64,000 bases of DNA from RGIG4079 sp045531405 (GCA_045531405.1 JAZSDX010000013.1:1-64000), one strand, 5' to 3'. Shown: positions 52,139-60,495, numbered from the stretch's first letter. Notes: generated by a model from the letters alone, not told the origin. Numbers and translations: made by a program.

Positions 52139-53568
52139 GCAAGACAATAGCAGGAGATGTGGCGATAGGACGCCATGTATATACCGGAGGCGATGCCAAT
52201 GTAGCCGGGAGTGCCACCATCAAAGGGAATGTGAAAGTAGATGGTTGGCTTGACGCGAAAAATATAAAGTATGCAAACAAGGGATTATTCCCGACCCAGG
52301 ATAAACTGAAAGAGGCTTATCCCGAACCCAAGAGAGGGTGGTATGCCTTAGTGGGACAAACCATACCGGCATCAATCTATATTGTGGTAGATGGTGTGTG
52401 GGTCTACTCCGACAATACAAGCGATGACTTGTATGTGGATTTGACCGATTATGTCACAGAAGGTAAGTTGTCGGCAGAGCTACAAGGTTATGCGACGAGT
52501 GATGAAGTGGAGGCGGTGAGTGATGAGCTTAACACTCATAAGGCATCGATGGCAAGCGAAGTGGGTCGCATCAATGCAGAGTTGGCAGAACAACGTACCG
52601 ACATCAATGGGGCGATAGCTTTAAGCAACAACGCATTGGAGGTGGCAAACCAAGCATCGGCACAAGTGGGAGAGATAAGTGGCAAGGTTGAAGAGAATCA
52701 ATCGGCGATAGAGGCATTGCGATTGGATAATGCCAACAATGCAGAAAATATCGCCTCGCAAGGGGTGTCGATAGGTGAGCATGCTCTCACATTGGAGATT
52801 CACACCTCGTTGATAGCAGAGAACACAAGCGCTCTTGAGTCGATTAGCACCAAGAATATAGAGCAAGACAAGAAGATAGATAATGCAGTTGCGATGGGTT
52901 CAAATAACTCCGAAGCACTTGCTCGATTGGAGAATCAATTAATGAACTTCAAAGACGAGGTAGGTGAGAGAGATACCCAAGTTGACAATAAGTTCTCAAA
53001 CATCGAAACCACAAATGCGAAGCAGACATCGTGGCATGAGGCTCATAGCATCGTAAACATACACCGATTTATCTCTCAATCCGTGATAGAAGTGTCATTG
53101 CTCCCCGATTATGTTGGAATGATTCCGACTCAACTTCGCCGTAATGGATTGATTGTTATGGCAAACAGTTCATCGGGTTGGGGCGCATGGCAATTGGTTG
53201 ATGCCGAGATATATTTAGATCTAACAGGATATGTTAAACTTGATTGGAACAACTCGCTATTGATAACCGAGGTTAATGCGCTTAAGAAAAAGATAAATTC
53301 GGAGGTAGCAAACTTGACGCTTGAGGACGAGGCAATCAAAGATAGGATAATGGAGATGGATATTGCTCTTACGGCGGAGATAGATTTGCGTAAGGCGAAG
53401 GATAAGGAGCAAGATGGTGAGATAAATAATGTCAAGAATGATTTGGCGAGTCAGCAGTCTTTGCTCAATAATTGTGAGCAAGTCATCTCTAATCAGGGAG
53501 ACGATATTACAACACTTAATAACAAGATCGTTGAGTTGGAACAAAGACTTAAAGCGTTGGAAAATTAA
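52135..53568 (+). CDS. Tail fibre with coiled coil
   Basis: 477 residues. N-terminal region (AGDVAIGRHVYTGGDANVAG then GSATIKGNVKVDGWLDAKNI) is typical of Bacteroidales phage fibres. A Gly/aromatic base domain (VGQTIPASIYIVVDGVWVY) follows, then long coiled coil (about 110-280), a C-terminal MIPTQLRRNGLIVMAN carbohydrate-type head and a final coiled coil. Probably trimeric. First of three appendage genes. Confidence 0.7.
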   Translation: MSKTIAGDVAIGRHVYTGGDANVAGSATIKGNVKVDGWLDAKNIKYANKGLFPTQDKLKEAYPEPKRGWYALVGQTIPASIYIVVDGVWVYSDNTSDDLYVDLTDYVTEGKLSAELQGYATSDEVEAVSDELNTHKASMASEVGRINAELAEQRTDINGAIALSNNALEVANQASAQVGEISGKVEENQSAIEALRLDNANNAENIASQGVSIGEHALTLEIHTSLIAENTSALESISTKNIEQDKKIDNAVAMGSNNSEALARLENQLMNFKDEVGERDTQVDNKFSNIETTNAKQTSWHEAHSIVNIHRFISQSVIEVSLLPDYVGMIPTQLRRNGLIVMANSSSGWGAWQLVDAEIYLDLTGYVKLDWNNSLLITEVNALKKKINSEVANLTLEDEAIKDRIMEMDIALTAEIDLRKAKDKEQDGEINNVKNDLASQQSLLNNCEQVISNQGDDITTLNNKIVELEQRLKALEN

Positions 53569-53593
53569 TAATCATAAAAATTAAAATAAAATT

Positions 53594-54166
53594 ATGGAAT
53601 TACAATTTGAAAAAATCGGCAAGAAATGGGTTGCCGAATTTGAAGCGACAGGGAATTTCAATTTAAACATTGAACGTGTAGCACCAGAAAAAATACAAGT
53701 ATTTCAGAAGGGTGCAGAGGATGGAGAATATGCATCGCAAGCATCGTGGTATAACAGCTATGCTTCAGCGATTGTTGACTATGATTTCAGTGCGTTGATA
53801 TACCCCAAATGGATAAAGGTAGTAAGTTATTCTGAGCCAGTACAAGCCATTGTAACTATGGAAGGTGAAAGCGGTGGCAGTGGTGCTGGTGGTGCTAAGA
53901 TTGTTCCTTTAACTAATCAATGTAAAGTATATTATGATACTGAAAGCGTGAGAGGTTGGAAAGAATTATCTCTTAATTCTGATAGTACTGTTCCAAATCT
54001 TGGAGTTGCAATGTTAAAAATTGAATCGTTAAATGTATATCTTACTGATATATTAACTGATTATTTTACTGACAACGGAAGTATTACTATAATGGACGGT
54101 TGTCTTATATTAAGAAATATGTCAAATTTATTTGACGGTGCTAAATTACAACTTATTGAAGTATAA
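53594..54166 (+). CDS. Tail appendage protein, 190 aa
   Basis: 190 residues, beta-rich. The MELQFEKIGKKWVAEFEATG opening with NLNIERVAPEKIQVFQKGAE suggests a beta domain common in phage appendages. Lies between fibre genes. Receptor role inferred only from position. Confidence 0.5.
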   Translation: MELQFEKIGKKWVAEFEATGNFNLNIERVAPEKIQVFQKGAEDGEYASQASWYNSYASAIVDYDFSALIYPKWIKVVSYSEPVQAIVTMEGESGGSGAGGAKIVPLTNQCKVYYDTESVRGWKELSLNSDSTVPNLGVAMLKIESLNVYLTDILTDYFTDNGSITIMDGCLILRNMSNLFDGAKLQLIEV

Positions 54167-54171
54167 TAACC

Positions 54172-54768
54172 ATGAGCAAGCGAATACAACTAAATACAAT
54201 AGATCTTGGTGGTGGAACTACTAAAGATTGTAATTGTGAAGCACTTGATCTAAGTGCTTATGCAAAGAAAGAAGATGTGCCTACAAAAGTAAGTGAGTTA
54301 GAGAATGATAGTAGGTTTGTAGAAAGTACTTCACTTGGCTCTGCTGCTTATAAGGATGTAGAGGATTTGCAAGGTGGTGGAGATAAATGGAATCTTTTAC
54401 AAACTATTTCGTTGAGTGGTTCTGCTCAAAGTTTTCTTATTATAACTAATATGGAAGATGGTTTATATACCGACGGTTTGCTTATTGTGGTTAATTCTTC
54501 TCAAGATCTTACTTTTAATTTTGGTTATAATGCTGACCAAATTAAAGGAAAAGTTATTGAAATTGAAAGACTTGGAGTTTACCCTGAATATGGAAGTGCT
54601 AGTTCAATGGTAGCGTCTTTCTTGATTAAAGGAGATAATTCAGCAGTTATAAATGTTGTACATCCATCTTTCGGAGAACCAACAGTAGATGTTTCAAATT
54701 CTAATGGTGATGAATTGTCTGGGACAATTCAATTATATTATAAAAAAACTTCAAACTTAAAATCATGA
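54172..54768 (+). CDS. Tail appendage protein, 198 aa
   Basis: 198 residues: short N-terminal adaptor segment with RIQLNTIDLGGGTTKDCNCE, then a KVSELENDSRFVESTSLGSA motif found in many Gram-negative phage fibres, and a beta-rich C terminus. Its stop overlaps the start of a decayed duplicate gene. Confidence 0.5.
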   Translation: MSKRIQLNTIDLGGGTTKDCNCEALDLSAYAKKEDVPTKVSELENDSRFVESTSLGSAAYKDVEDLQGGGDKWNLLQTISLSGSAQSFLIITNMEDGLYTDGLLIVVNSSQDLTFNFGYNADQIKGKVIEIERLGVYPEYGSASSMVASFLIKGDNSAVINVVHPSFGEPTVDVSNSNGDELSGTIQLYYKKTSNLKS

Positions 54769-54908
54769 AATTCAAAGTTTAATTTACTGATGTATTACAC
54801 ATAGTTGCGTGTATGCTATGTGCATTCGTGGTGAGTGCTATTATTGCTCATTTTACTATAACACCTGGTAATTATTTCATTACTTACTCTATTAAAGAAT
54901 ACGTATAA
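54765..54908 (+). pseudogene. Decayed copy of the 91-aa membrane protein gene
   Basis: Translation MKFKV-stop-FTDVLHIVACMLCAFVV aligns with MKLKFESTDILHLVICLVCA of the next gene. A nonsense codon TAA replaces GAA at codon 6 and the copy ends after 47 codons. Likely a tandem duplicate that lost function. Confidence 0.65.
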
Positions 54909-54910
54909 TT

Positions 54911-55186
54911 ATGAAACTAAAATTTGAATCAACAGACATTTTGCACCTTGTAATATGCTTGGTGTGTGCTTTTTTAGTTAGCTCATTTGTAGCTATGTTT
55001 ACTATTGTACCTGCACCTGCTATTTGGGCAGGATTTTTTGCAGGTGTGGCTCTTGGTATGGGAAAAGAACTTGGCGACCATATGGCAACAGGTAATTCGT
55101 GGAGTCAAAAAGATATTATTTTTGATTTTATCGGAAGTACTATTGGCTGTTGGGGTGGTATGTTGTGTTATTTAATTCATGTATAA
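54911..55186 (+). CDS. Small membrane protein, 91 aa
   Basis: 91 residues, two or three hydrophobic segments, with a Gly-rich middle (GFFAGVALGMGKELGDH). This type is common beside phage lysis genes in Bacteroidales and could be a holin or spanin-like helper. Function not proven. Ends 1 nt after the amidase start. Confidence 0.6.
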   Translation: MKLKFESTDILHLVICLVCAFLVSSFVAMFTIVPAPAIWAGFFAGVALGMGKELGDHMATGNSWSQKDIIFDFIGSTIGCWGGMLCYLIHV

Positions 55187-55806
55187 TGGCTAAAATGATT
55201 CCTATTATCGGCAACGGTCATGGGTGGGACACTCCCGGTAAGTGTTCCCCCGACCACTCGCTACTCGAATACAGGTGGAACAGAGAAATAGCACAACGTG
55301 TAGTAGCACAGCTTGAGGCTGAGGGCTACGATCCTGTTCTGCTCGTGCCCGAAGATAAAGATATCGCTTTATCTACTCGTGTCAAACGTGTCAACAACCT
55401 ATGTGCTAAATATGGCACAGCTAACTGCCTTTACATCTCTATCCATTGCAACGCATCAGGTGCTGACGGAAAATGGCTCAATGATGTTACCGGTATCTCG
55501 TTTTGGACTTCCGTAGGACAAACAAAAGGCGATATCCTCGCTGATTGTTGCTACGAGGTTGCTGTCCCTCTTTGTGAGAAATTCGGCAAAAAAATACTCA
55601 CTCAAAAATATCAAGATGGCGATATCGACTACGAGAAAAATTTCTACGTTCTCAAAAACACCAAATGTGCTGCATGCCTGGTTGAAAATTGGTTCATGGA
55701 TAACCAACACGATGTGCAATGGCTCCTCAGCGACGATGGTCGGCAGACTGCTGTTGACATCATCGTGGGTGGCATAAAACTATATATTCAACGCTATGGT
55801 AAGTAA
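55186..55806 (+). CDS. N-acetylmuramoyl-L-alanine amidase (endolysin)
   Basis: 206 residues from ATG 55186. Amidase_3 zinc and catalytic positions: GNGHGWDTPGK (His), EYRWNREIA (Glu), ISIHCNA (His), VENWFMDN (Glu). No cell-wall binding domain. Cleaves peptidoglycan for lysis. Followed immediately by the holin gene. Confidence 0.85.
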   Translation: MAKMIPIIGNGHGWDTPGKCSPDHSLLEYRWNREIAQRVVAQLEAEGYDPVLLVPEDKDIALSTRVKRVNNLCAKYGTANCLYISIHCNASGADGKWLNDVTGISFWTSVGQTKGDILADCCYEVAVPLCEKFGKKILTQKYQDGDIDYEKNFYVLKNTKCAACLVENWFMDNQHDVQWLLSDDGRQTAVDIIVGGIKLYIQRYGK

Positions 55807-56275
55807 TATTATTCTATTTATAAATGCGATGGGTGAGGTAATCGATATGCCTCACCTATATCGCCACTTCGGCATCAATCTCGGGTTGTGGTTATTGACC
55901 ATTTGCGCCGTGCTGATAGACTTATGGGACGCAATCTATACTGCAAGGCAGATGGGCATCAAAGTACGCTCACACAAATTGCGTATGACTATAAATAAGA
56001 TGGGGGAGTATTGGCGAATAATGCTGTTAGGGTTTGTGTTTGACTTGATTGGCGTGATATTCCCGTGGTATGGTTATCCTTATTTGTCTATTGTGATATG
56101 TGTAGGGATAATGTGTATTGAGATAAAGAGCGTGTGGGAGCATGCGAAAAAACGCAAAAGCCGTGTGGCAGATATACCCGACATCATTGAGGAGGTGATA
56201 AAGGCAACAAACAAGCCCGAAGCCGAAAAGGCAATTAACTTGATAAAGGAACTGATAGATGACAAGAAAGACTGA
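55796..56275 (+). CDS. Phage holin family protein
   Basis: 159 residues with three to four membrane segments. GEYWRIMLLGFVFDLIGVIF resembles the Bacteroidetes phage holin pattern, and the C-terminal tail is charged. Start 55796 overlaps the amidase; ATG 55829 is an alternative. Probably triggers lysis. Confidence 0.7.
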   Translation: MVSNIILFINAMGEVIDMPHLYRHFGINLGLWLLTICAVLIDLWDAIYTARQMGIKVRSHKLRMTINKMGEYWRIMLLGFVFDLIGVIFPWYGYPYLSIVICVGIMCIEIKSVWEHAKKRKSRVADIPDIIEEVIKATNKPEAEKAINLIKELIDDKKD

Positions 56276-56825
56276 AGATAATAATATCGCTGTGGGTATC
56301 GCTATGTTGATAGGTAGCATCGGCATGGTGTGTTTTTGTGTGGCATGTTTTTTTGCGTTGGTGCGATGCGTGCCGGAGAGAGATACTACCGAGCCAAAGC
56401 AAGTGCGTGATACTATTATAGATTATGTGATAGATACTATCCCATACTATGAGGTAGTGCCTAAGGATAGCGTGGTGGTTAGGTATGTTACCGAGCGAGT
56501 TCAAATAATTCATAATTCACAATGCATAATGCATAATGATAGCACTTATAGTTGTGATAGTATCCATAGTGATAGTGTAGATGTGGTGTTGCCTATTACA
56601 CAAAAGCACTATGAGGATAGTACATTTAGCGCATGGGTGAGTGGATATAAGCCGAGCCTTGATAGTATCTATGTGTTTCCTCGCAAGGAGGTGCAGACGA
56701 TAACGATACACACCAAAGAGCAAAAGCGTTGGAGCATTGGTGTGAGTGGGGGCATTGGCGTGGTGTATGATGGCAGTTGGCATTGTGGCCCTGGAATAAA
56801 TGTAGGTATAACATATTCTTTTTAG
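56259..56825 (+). CDS. Rz-like / DUF6808-type lysis protein with in-frame repeat
   Basis: 188 residues: one N-terminal membrane helix (about 12-35), a periplasmic part with LPITQKHYEDSTFSAWVSGY, SLDSIYVFPRK and a C-terminal beta segment ending GITYSF. Known from Bacteroidales lysis cassettes. The segment IIHNSQCIMHNDS is encoded by a module C repeat at 56506-56539, an insertion with frame preserved. Confidence 0.65.
   Translation: MTRKTEDNNIAVGIAMLIGSIGMVCFCVACFFALVRCVPERDTTEPKQVRDTIIDYVIDTIPYYEVVPKDSVVVRYVTERVQIIHNSQCIMHNDSTYSCDSIHSDSVDVVLPITQKHYEDSTFSAWVSGYKPSLDSIYVFPRKEVQTITIHTKEQKRWSIGVSGGIGVVYDGSWHCGPGINVGITYSF
56506..56539 (+). repeat. Module C tract inside a gene
   Basis: ATAATTCATAATTCACAATG followed by CATAATGCATAATG lies in the Rz-like gene. 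It matches intergenic copies at 12105, 16155 and 18195. Confidence 0.65.
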
Positions 56826-56830
56826 TTATT

Positions 56831-57382
56831 ATGGTGTTAGGAAGTCATAATAGTATGAGTTATTTGCCACTACGGAATTGGTGGGTAACTCCATTTAACT
56901 TTATGTCACGATGTCAGGAAGTGGACTATCGTCAACAGTATGAGAGATACGGAGTGAGATTGTTTGACCTCCGGATAGGATTCTTCGGCGATGAGAACCC
57001 TATGTTTTGTCATGGATTGGCTAACTATAAGGGCGATGTCAATGAGGTGTTGCGATGGTTGAATAACAAAGGAGATGTAACAGTGAGAATCCTACTTGAG
57101 AAAGGCGATGAAGATGCGTTTAGGCGCTGGGTCGCACATTGGAAGGCTACCTTTAGGGATATTAATTGGTATTGTGGGGTACGCAAAAAAGATTGGAAAG
57201 ACTTGTGTGGGCTCAAAAATATCGAAGGGTATATCAAGCATTACTATTCCTCGATGCAAGGTGGTAAGATTGACGACCTATGGCCACGATTGTGGGCAAG
57301 GAAGAACAACAAGAAAATGCTTGCAGAGGTAGATAAAAATGAATCATGTTATGTGATGATGGATTTTATCGAGATAAGATAA
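56831..57382 (+). CDS. PI-PLC-like phosphodiesterase
   Basis: 183 residues from ATG 56831; the longer upstream reading is inside the Rz-like gene. Family signs of phosphatidylinositol-specific phospholipase C X domain: GSHNSMSY (first catalytic His), GVRLFDLRIGFF (DLR), FCHGLAN (second His), VRILLEKGDED. Bacterial enzymes of this fold cleave phosphodiesters in lipids or teichoic acids. No signal peptide. Located in the lysis cassette; may attack membrane lipids or be a moron. Confidence 0.7.
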   Translation: MVLGSHNSMSYLPLRNWWVTPFNFMSRCQEVDYRQQYERYGVRLFDLRIGFFGDENPMFCHGLANYKGDVNEVLRWLNNKGDVTVRILLEKGDEDAFRRWVAHWKATFRDINWYCGVRKKDWKDLCGLKNIEGYIKHYYSSMQGGKIDDLWPRLWARKNNKKMLAEVDKNESCYVMMDFIEIR

Positions 57383-57420
57383 AGATAAAAAAATCACAAC
57401 GAGAGATAAAGATATATTTG
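57381..57420 (+). promoter_or_regulatory. Phage-class promoter for the accessory module
   Basis: AAAGATA at 57381 and TATATTTG at 57413, 32 nt apart, 5 nt before the next start codon. The mRNA would be nearly leaderless. Confidence 0.55.
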
Positions 57421-57424
57421 TGGC

Positions 57425-57877
57425 ATGAATACAATAGAATTACATATTTACAAAACACAAGTGTGGGACGAAGTTGCTAAGGCAGCAGCCTACACGGGCG
57501 ACAAAATGATAGGCGATGAAACAGCGTATGAGCGTATCATGTTGACCGATGAAGATGCGAAGGTGCTACAACGATTTTGGGAGGAAACGGTAAGCGTGGC
57601 AAACGACCAGCTGAAAGAGATGCTACTTAATAGTAGTACAGTCTCTGGTGATTATAGTGTTACACTTGAAGTGTCGAGAGCGTATGATGTGAATCTTACC
57701 CCGAGTGTGGAAGCGTCGTTGCGAAGTTATTTTATTTCAGCGATTGTGAGCAAATGGTATATGTTCGCCAATAAGGGCGAAGCAGAAGCGTATGCTACAG
57801 AAGCGTTGGCTATGATGAACGATGTTTTGCGTAAGTTGTATTCAAGGAAGCGACCACAAAGACCTAAAAGAAACTAA
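57425..57877 (+). CDS. Virion accessory protein, paralogue 1
   Basis: 150 residues, helical with a C-terminal basic tail (RKRPQRPKRN). Pattern of ELHIYKTQVWDEVAKAAAYT at the start and SYFISAIVSKWYMFANKGEA near the end is shared with the next two proteins. Probably head or tail completion; unproven. Confidence 0.6.
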   Translation: MNTIELHIYKTQVWDEVAKAAAYTGDKMIGDETAYERIMLTDEDAKVLQRFWEETVSVANDQLKEMLLNSSTVSGDYSVTLEVSRAYDVNLTPSVEASLRSYFISAIVSKWYMFANKGEAEAYATEALAMMNDVLRKLYSRKRPQRPKRN

Positions 57878-57890
57878 ATAATAAAAAGAT

Positions 57891-58388
57891 ATGGCAGATA
57901 AAAAGACAGTAACAGCGACCATCGTAATGGAGGAATTGCTCTATGACGTGATGAATGAAACTTATCTACGAGGTCGCACAATTCAAAATGACACTAACTA
58001 TAAGGAAGTAGCAAGCATGTTTGCCTCGTTAGACGAGGAGAATCAAGATAAGATATTACGCTCCATCAAAAGGGCTTTTGCCGAGATGAAAACAGAGCTA
58101 AGTGAGTATCTTAATGAGAACGGGCTAACAACCGACAATAAATTAATATCGTCGGATAAAGACTTGGTAATCTCATTGACTATGCCAACGAATTTCAATG
58201 AGGCTGCAAGTGCCGGAGTGGCAGAAGCAATTCATGACTATATTCGTAATTCGACCGTGGCGGATTGGTATCTCGTAACAAACAAAGCTGATGCAGCCGA
58301 TTATGTAGCCTTAGCACAACGGTCATTAGAATCGGTGCGAAAGAGTGTTAGCAAGCGAAGCCGCCCTATGCGAAGAACCACAACATAA
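57891..58388 (+). CDS. Virion accessory protein, paralogue 2
   Basis: 165 residues with TATIVMEELLYDVMNETYLR start, a TMPTNFNEAASAGVAEAIHD block and IRNSTVADWYLVTNKADAAD near the end. Basic tail RSRPMRRTT. Same plan as its neighbours on both sides. Confidence 0.6.
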   Translation: MADKKTVTATIVMEELLYDVMNETYLRGRTIQNDTNYKEVASMFASLDEENQDKILRSIKRAFAEMKTELSEYLNENGLTTDNKLISSDKDLVISLTMPTNFNEAASAGVAEAIHDYIRNSTVADWYLVTNKADAADYVALAQRSLESVRKSVSKRSRPMRRTTT

Positions 58389-58394
58389 AAGGAT

Positions 58395-58925
58395 ATGTAT
58401 TGTTGCGAGAAAAATAAAAAGGAACCTGATAAGGATGTTACCATAACCCTCTTACGCAAGGAGTTGCTCTATGATATAGAGAACTATGCCTATGTGGAAG
58501 CCGATATAATGAAGGTGGAAGATGAGCATGACAAGCATCAGCTGTTTGATGTGGGTCAAGATGGTAATATTGATTTGGTGACGCGAGTGTTGAATCTTGC
58601 ATATACCGAATGTGTGGAGTGGTTATATCCATACACGAAGCGAGAGGTAGCCGATGATGCTATGTTGTGTAATGCTCCATGTGCTCCGGAAGCGTATAAC
58701 ATCGACATGACAGTGCCGGATAGCTTCTCCGCGACCACTATGGGATTGCTAAAGAACCTTATCCACCGATACTTTGTGGCAAGAGTGCTGTGGGAATGGT
58801 GTGGGATAGTGAAGCCCACAAGTGCAGAACATTGGGCAGGTGTGGCTATGCAAGCGAAGGAACAGGCAAAGAGTGCGTTAATATCGAGACGCACCCGACT
58901 GCGAAGAAAGCAGAGCATCTTTTGA
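58395..58925 (+). CDS. Virion accessory protein, paralogue 3
   Basis: 176 residues. TITLLRKELLYDIENYAYVE at the N terminus, TVPDSFSATTMGLLKNLIHR and RVLWEWCGI near the C terminus, then a basic tail RTRLRRKQS. Third copy of the family, adding three Cys. A hairpin follows. Confidence 0.6.
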   Translation: MYCCEKNKKEPDKDVTITLLRKELLYDIENYAYVEADIMKVEDEHDKHQLFDVGQDGNIDLVTRVLNLAYTECVEWLYPYTKREVADDAMLCNAPCAPEAYNIDMTVPDSFSATTMGLLKNLIHRYFVARVLWEWCGIVKPTSAEHWAGVAMQAKEQAKSALISRRTRLRRKQSIF

Positions 58926-58931
58926 TGCAAA

Positions 58932-58952
58932 GGGGGCAAAAGAAAAGCCCCC
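58932..58952 (+). terminator. Hairpin after paralogue 3
   Basis: GGGGGC (58932-58937) pairs with GCCCCC (58947-58952), loop AAAAGAAAA. No T run. Confidence 0.45.
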
Positions 58953-58990
58953 GACAATATAGAATATTTGAGCTACCACACTACATAATA

Positions 58991-59038
58991 TCCTAAGAAG
59001 GTCATCGAGGGCAATATGCCTTGTCAGCCTTCTTAGGA
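58991..59038 (+). promoter_or_regulatory. Large nested hairpin, unknown role
   Basis: TCCTAAGAAGG (58991-59001) pairs perfectly with CCTTCTTAGGA (59028-59038). The 26-nt loop contains a second helix AGGGCA/TGCCTT. It lies in a gap before a DnaA-like gene. It could be a processing, termination or protein-binding site. Confidence 0.45.
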
Positions 59039-59098
59039 TATACTTTATTTATGTAGGTGGTAGTAAGGCAAAGGTAAACAAAATAATTGAAATAAGCA

Positions 59099-59404
59099 AT
59101 GAAGAAAAGGGAAATCTTTGCTGAGATAATAGAAATAGTGGTTAGTGAGACCGATGTGCCGTGTGAAGAAATATTGTCAAAGTCGAAACAAGCCGAGGTG
59201 GTAGATGCACGATATATGTTGATCATGGCGTTGTTGGATTTCGGGTTTTATCCGAGTGAGGTAGCACAGATGGTGGGGCTAACATCAAGATCCATAAACT
59301 ATACCATATCGAATTTTGACACACGCATGAGTTATGCGAAATACAAAAGAAACACATACGACAGAATAAGGAAAAGGGTAGGAAATATCGCCTTCGGGGG
59401 GTGA
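59099..59404 (+). CDS. DnaA domain IV-like DNA-binding protein, 101 aa
   Basis: 101 residues. The sequence VSETDVPCEEILSKSKQAEV then VDARYMLIMALLDFGFYPSE follows the DnaA C-terminal HTH (basic loop, then VDARY, then VGLTSRSINYTI), without the ATPase. Probably binds DNA. It may regulate the downstream module. Confidence 0.65.
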   Translation: MKKREIFAEIIEIVVSETDVPCEEILSKSKQAEVVDARYMLIMALLDFGFYPSEVAQMVGLTSRSINYTISNFDTRMSYAKYKRNTYDRIRKRVGNIAFGG

Positions 59405-59405
59405 T

Positions 59406-59457
59406 GCTTGAATGGTAGTTTTGCAATGGGAATAGTCCCGCATAACTAAAATTCAAG
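59406..59457 (+). promoter_or_regulatory. Structured leader before the Gly-rich gene
   Basis: CTTGAAT (59406-59412) pairs with ATTCAAG (59451-59457), and an inner GGGA-ATAG-TCCC hairpin is present. The ATG follows 3 nt later, so the structure may modulate translation. Confidence 0.4.
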
Positions 59458-59461
59458 TATT

Positions 59462-60460
59462 ATGTCAGAAACAAAAACTTATGTATTCGGGAATGATGGC
59501 AACAGAGGCTATCAGAATGGATTTGACCCGAATTTCCTCATCGGAGCGATGATGGGTGGCGGTGGAGGTTTCGGTGGCTTCGGTGGAGGCAACTGGTTAT
59601 TTCCATTGCTTTGGATTGCCTTATTTGGCAACAATGGTTGGGGTGGTTTTGGCGGTAATGGTGGCTATGGTAATATCCTTGGCACCGGATTCTTGTCAAA
59701 CCAAATCAACGAGAACGCAGGTAAAGAGGTGATAATGCAAGCACTTCATGGCACAAACAGTGCTATTGACCAACTCGCATCAACCTTTAACTGTACCGCA
59801 GGCGAAATGCGTAATGCATTGACTTCAATCAACAACCAAATTTGTGGTGTTGGTAATCAGTTGGGCATGACCGGTATGCAAGTAATCAATGCAATCGACA
59901 GAGGCGATGCCGCTATTGCAAGTCAACTTGCTAACTGTTGCTGCTCAATCGAAAAAGGTATCTTGGAAAGCAACTATCTCACCGAGCGTGGATTTTGCAA
60001 CACCAACCAAATCCTTACCAAAGGATTTAGCGACCTTGGTTATGCAACAGCACAACAAACTTGTGAGATCTCAAAGTCAATCGAAGCGTCAACAAGCCGT
60101 ATCCTTGAAGGTCAACGTGCCGCCGAACTTCGTGAGTTGAACCGAGAAATCACCGAGCGTGACCGTCGCATTGCAGAGCAATCAACCGCGATCAACAACT
60201 ATCAACAAACCCAAACATTTGGTGCGATGATTAATCAAGCAACTGCCCCTATTGCAGCCGCTGTGAACAATCTACAAAGCGATGTTGATGGTATCAAATG
60301 TAAGTTGCCACGCACCGAGACTGTTGTGGCACAACCCAACTACATTCCGGTAAACTATGGTGTTAATGTTGGCCTTGCTCCTTATAGCTGTGGCTGTGGC
60401 TTCGGATTAGGCTATGGCTATGGTAATGGGTTTGCTAATGGTGGAAGCCTTTGGGGGTAG
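59462..60460 (+). CDS. Gly-rich phage structural protein, 332 aa
   Basis: 332 residues. An N-terminal Gly/Phe/Asn-rich tract with a hydrophobic core (NWLFPLLWIALFGNNGW), then a long coiled coil with NCCCS and a C-terminal Gly/Tyr-rich low-complexity end. A conserved Bacteroidales phage protein probably in the virion; function unknown. Confidence 0.6.
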   Translation: MSETKTYVFGNDGNRGYQNGFDPNFLIGAMMGGGGGFGGFGGGNWLFPLLWIALFGNNGWGGFGGNGGYGNILGTGFLSNQINENAGKEVIMQALHGTNSAIDQLASTFNCTAGEMRNALTSINNQICGVGNQLGMTGMQVINAIDRGDAAIASQLANCCCSIEKGILESNYLTERGFCNTNQILTKGFSDLGYATAQQTCEISKSIEASTSRILEGQRAAELRELNREITERDRRIAEQSTAINNYQQTQTFGAMINQATAPIAAAVNNLQSDVDGIKCKLPRTETVVAQPNYIPVNYGVNVGLAPYSCGCGFGLGYGYGNGFANGGSLWG

Positions 60461-60495
60461 TGTTGAATAACCAACTTTGAAGAAAGGAGGAAGTT

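Noticed and set aside
22300..54782. Stop-codon recoding of TAA
   Set aside because: TAA ends many normal genes here; one internal TAA aligns with GAA in an intact paralogue, so point mutation explains it.
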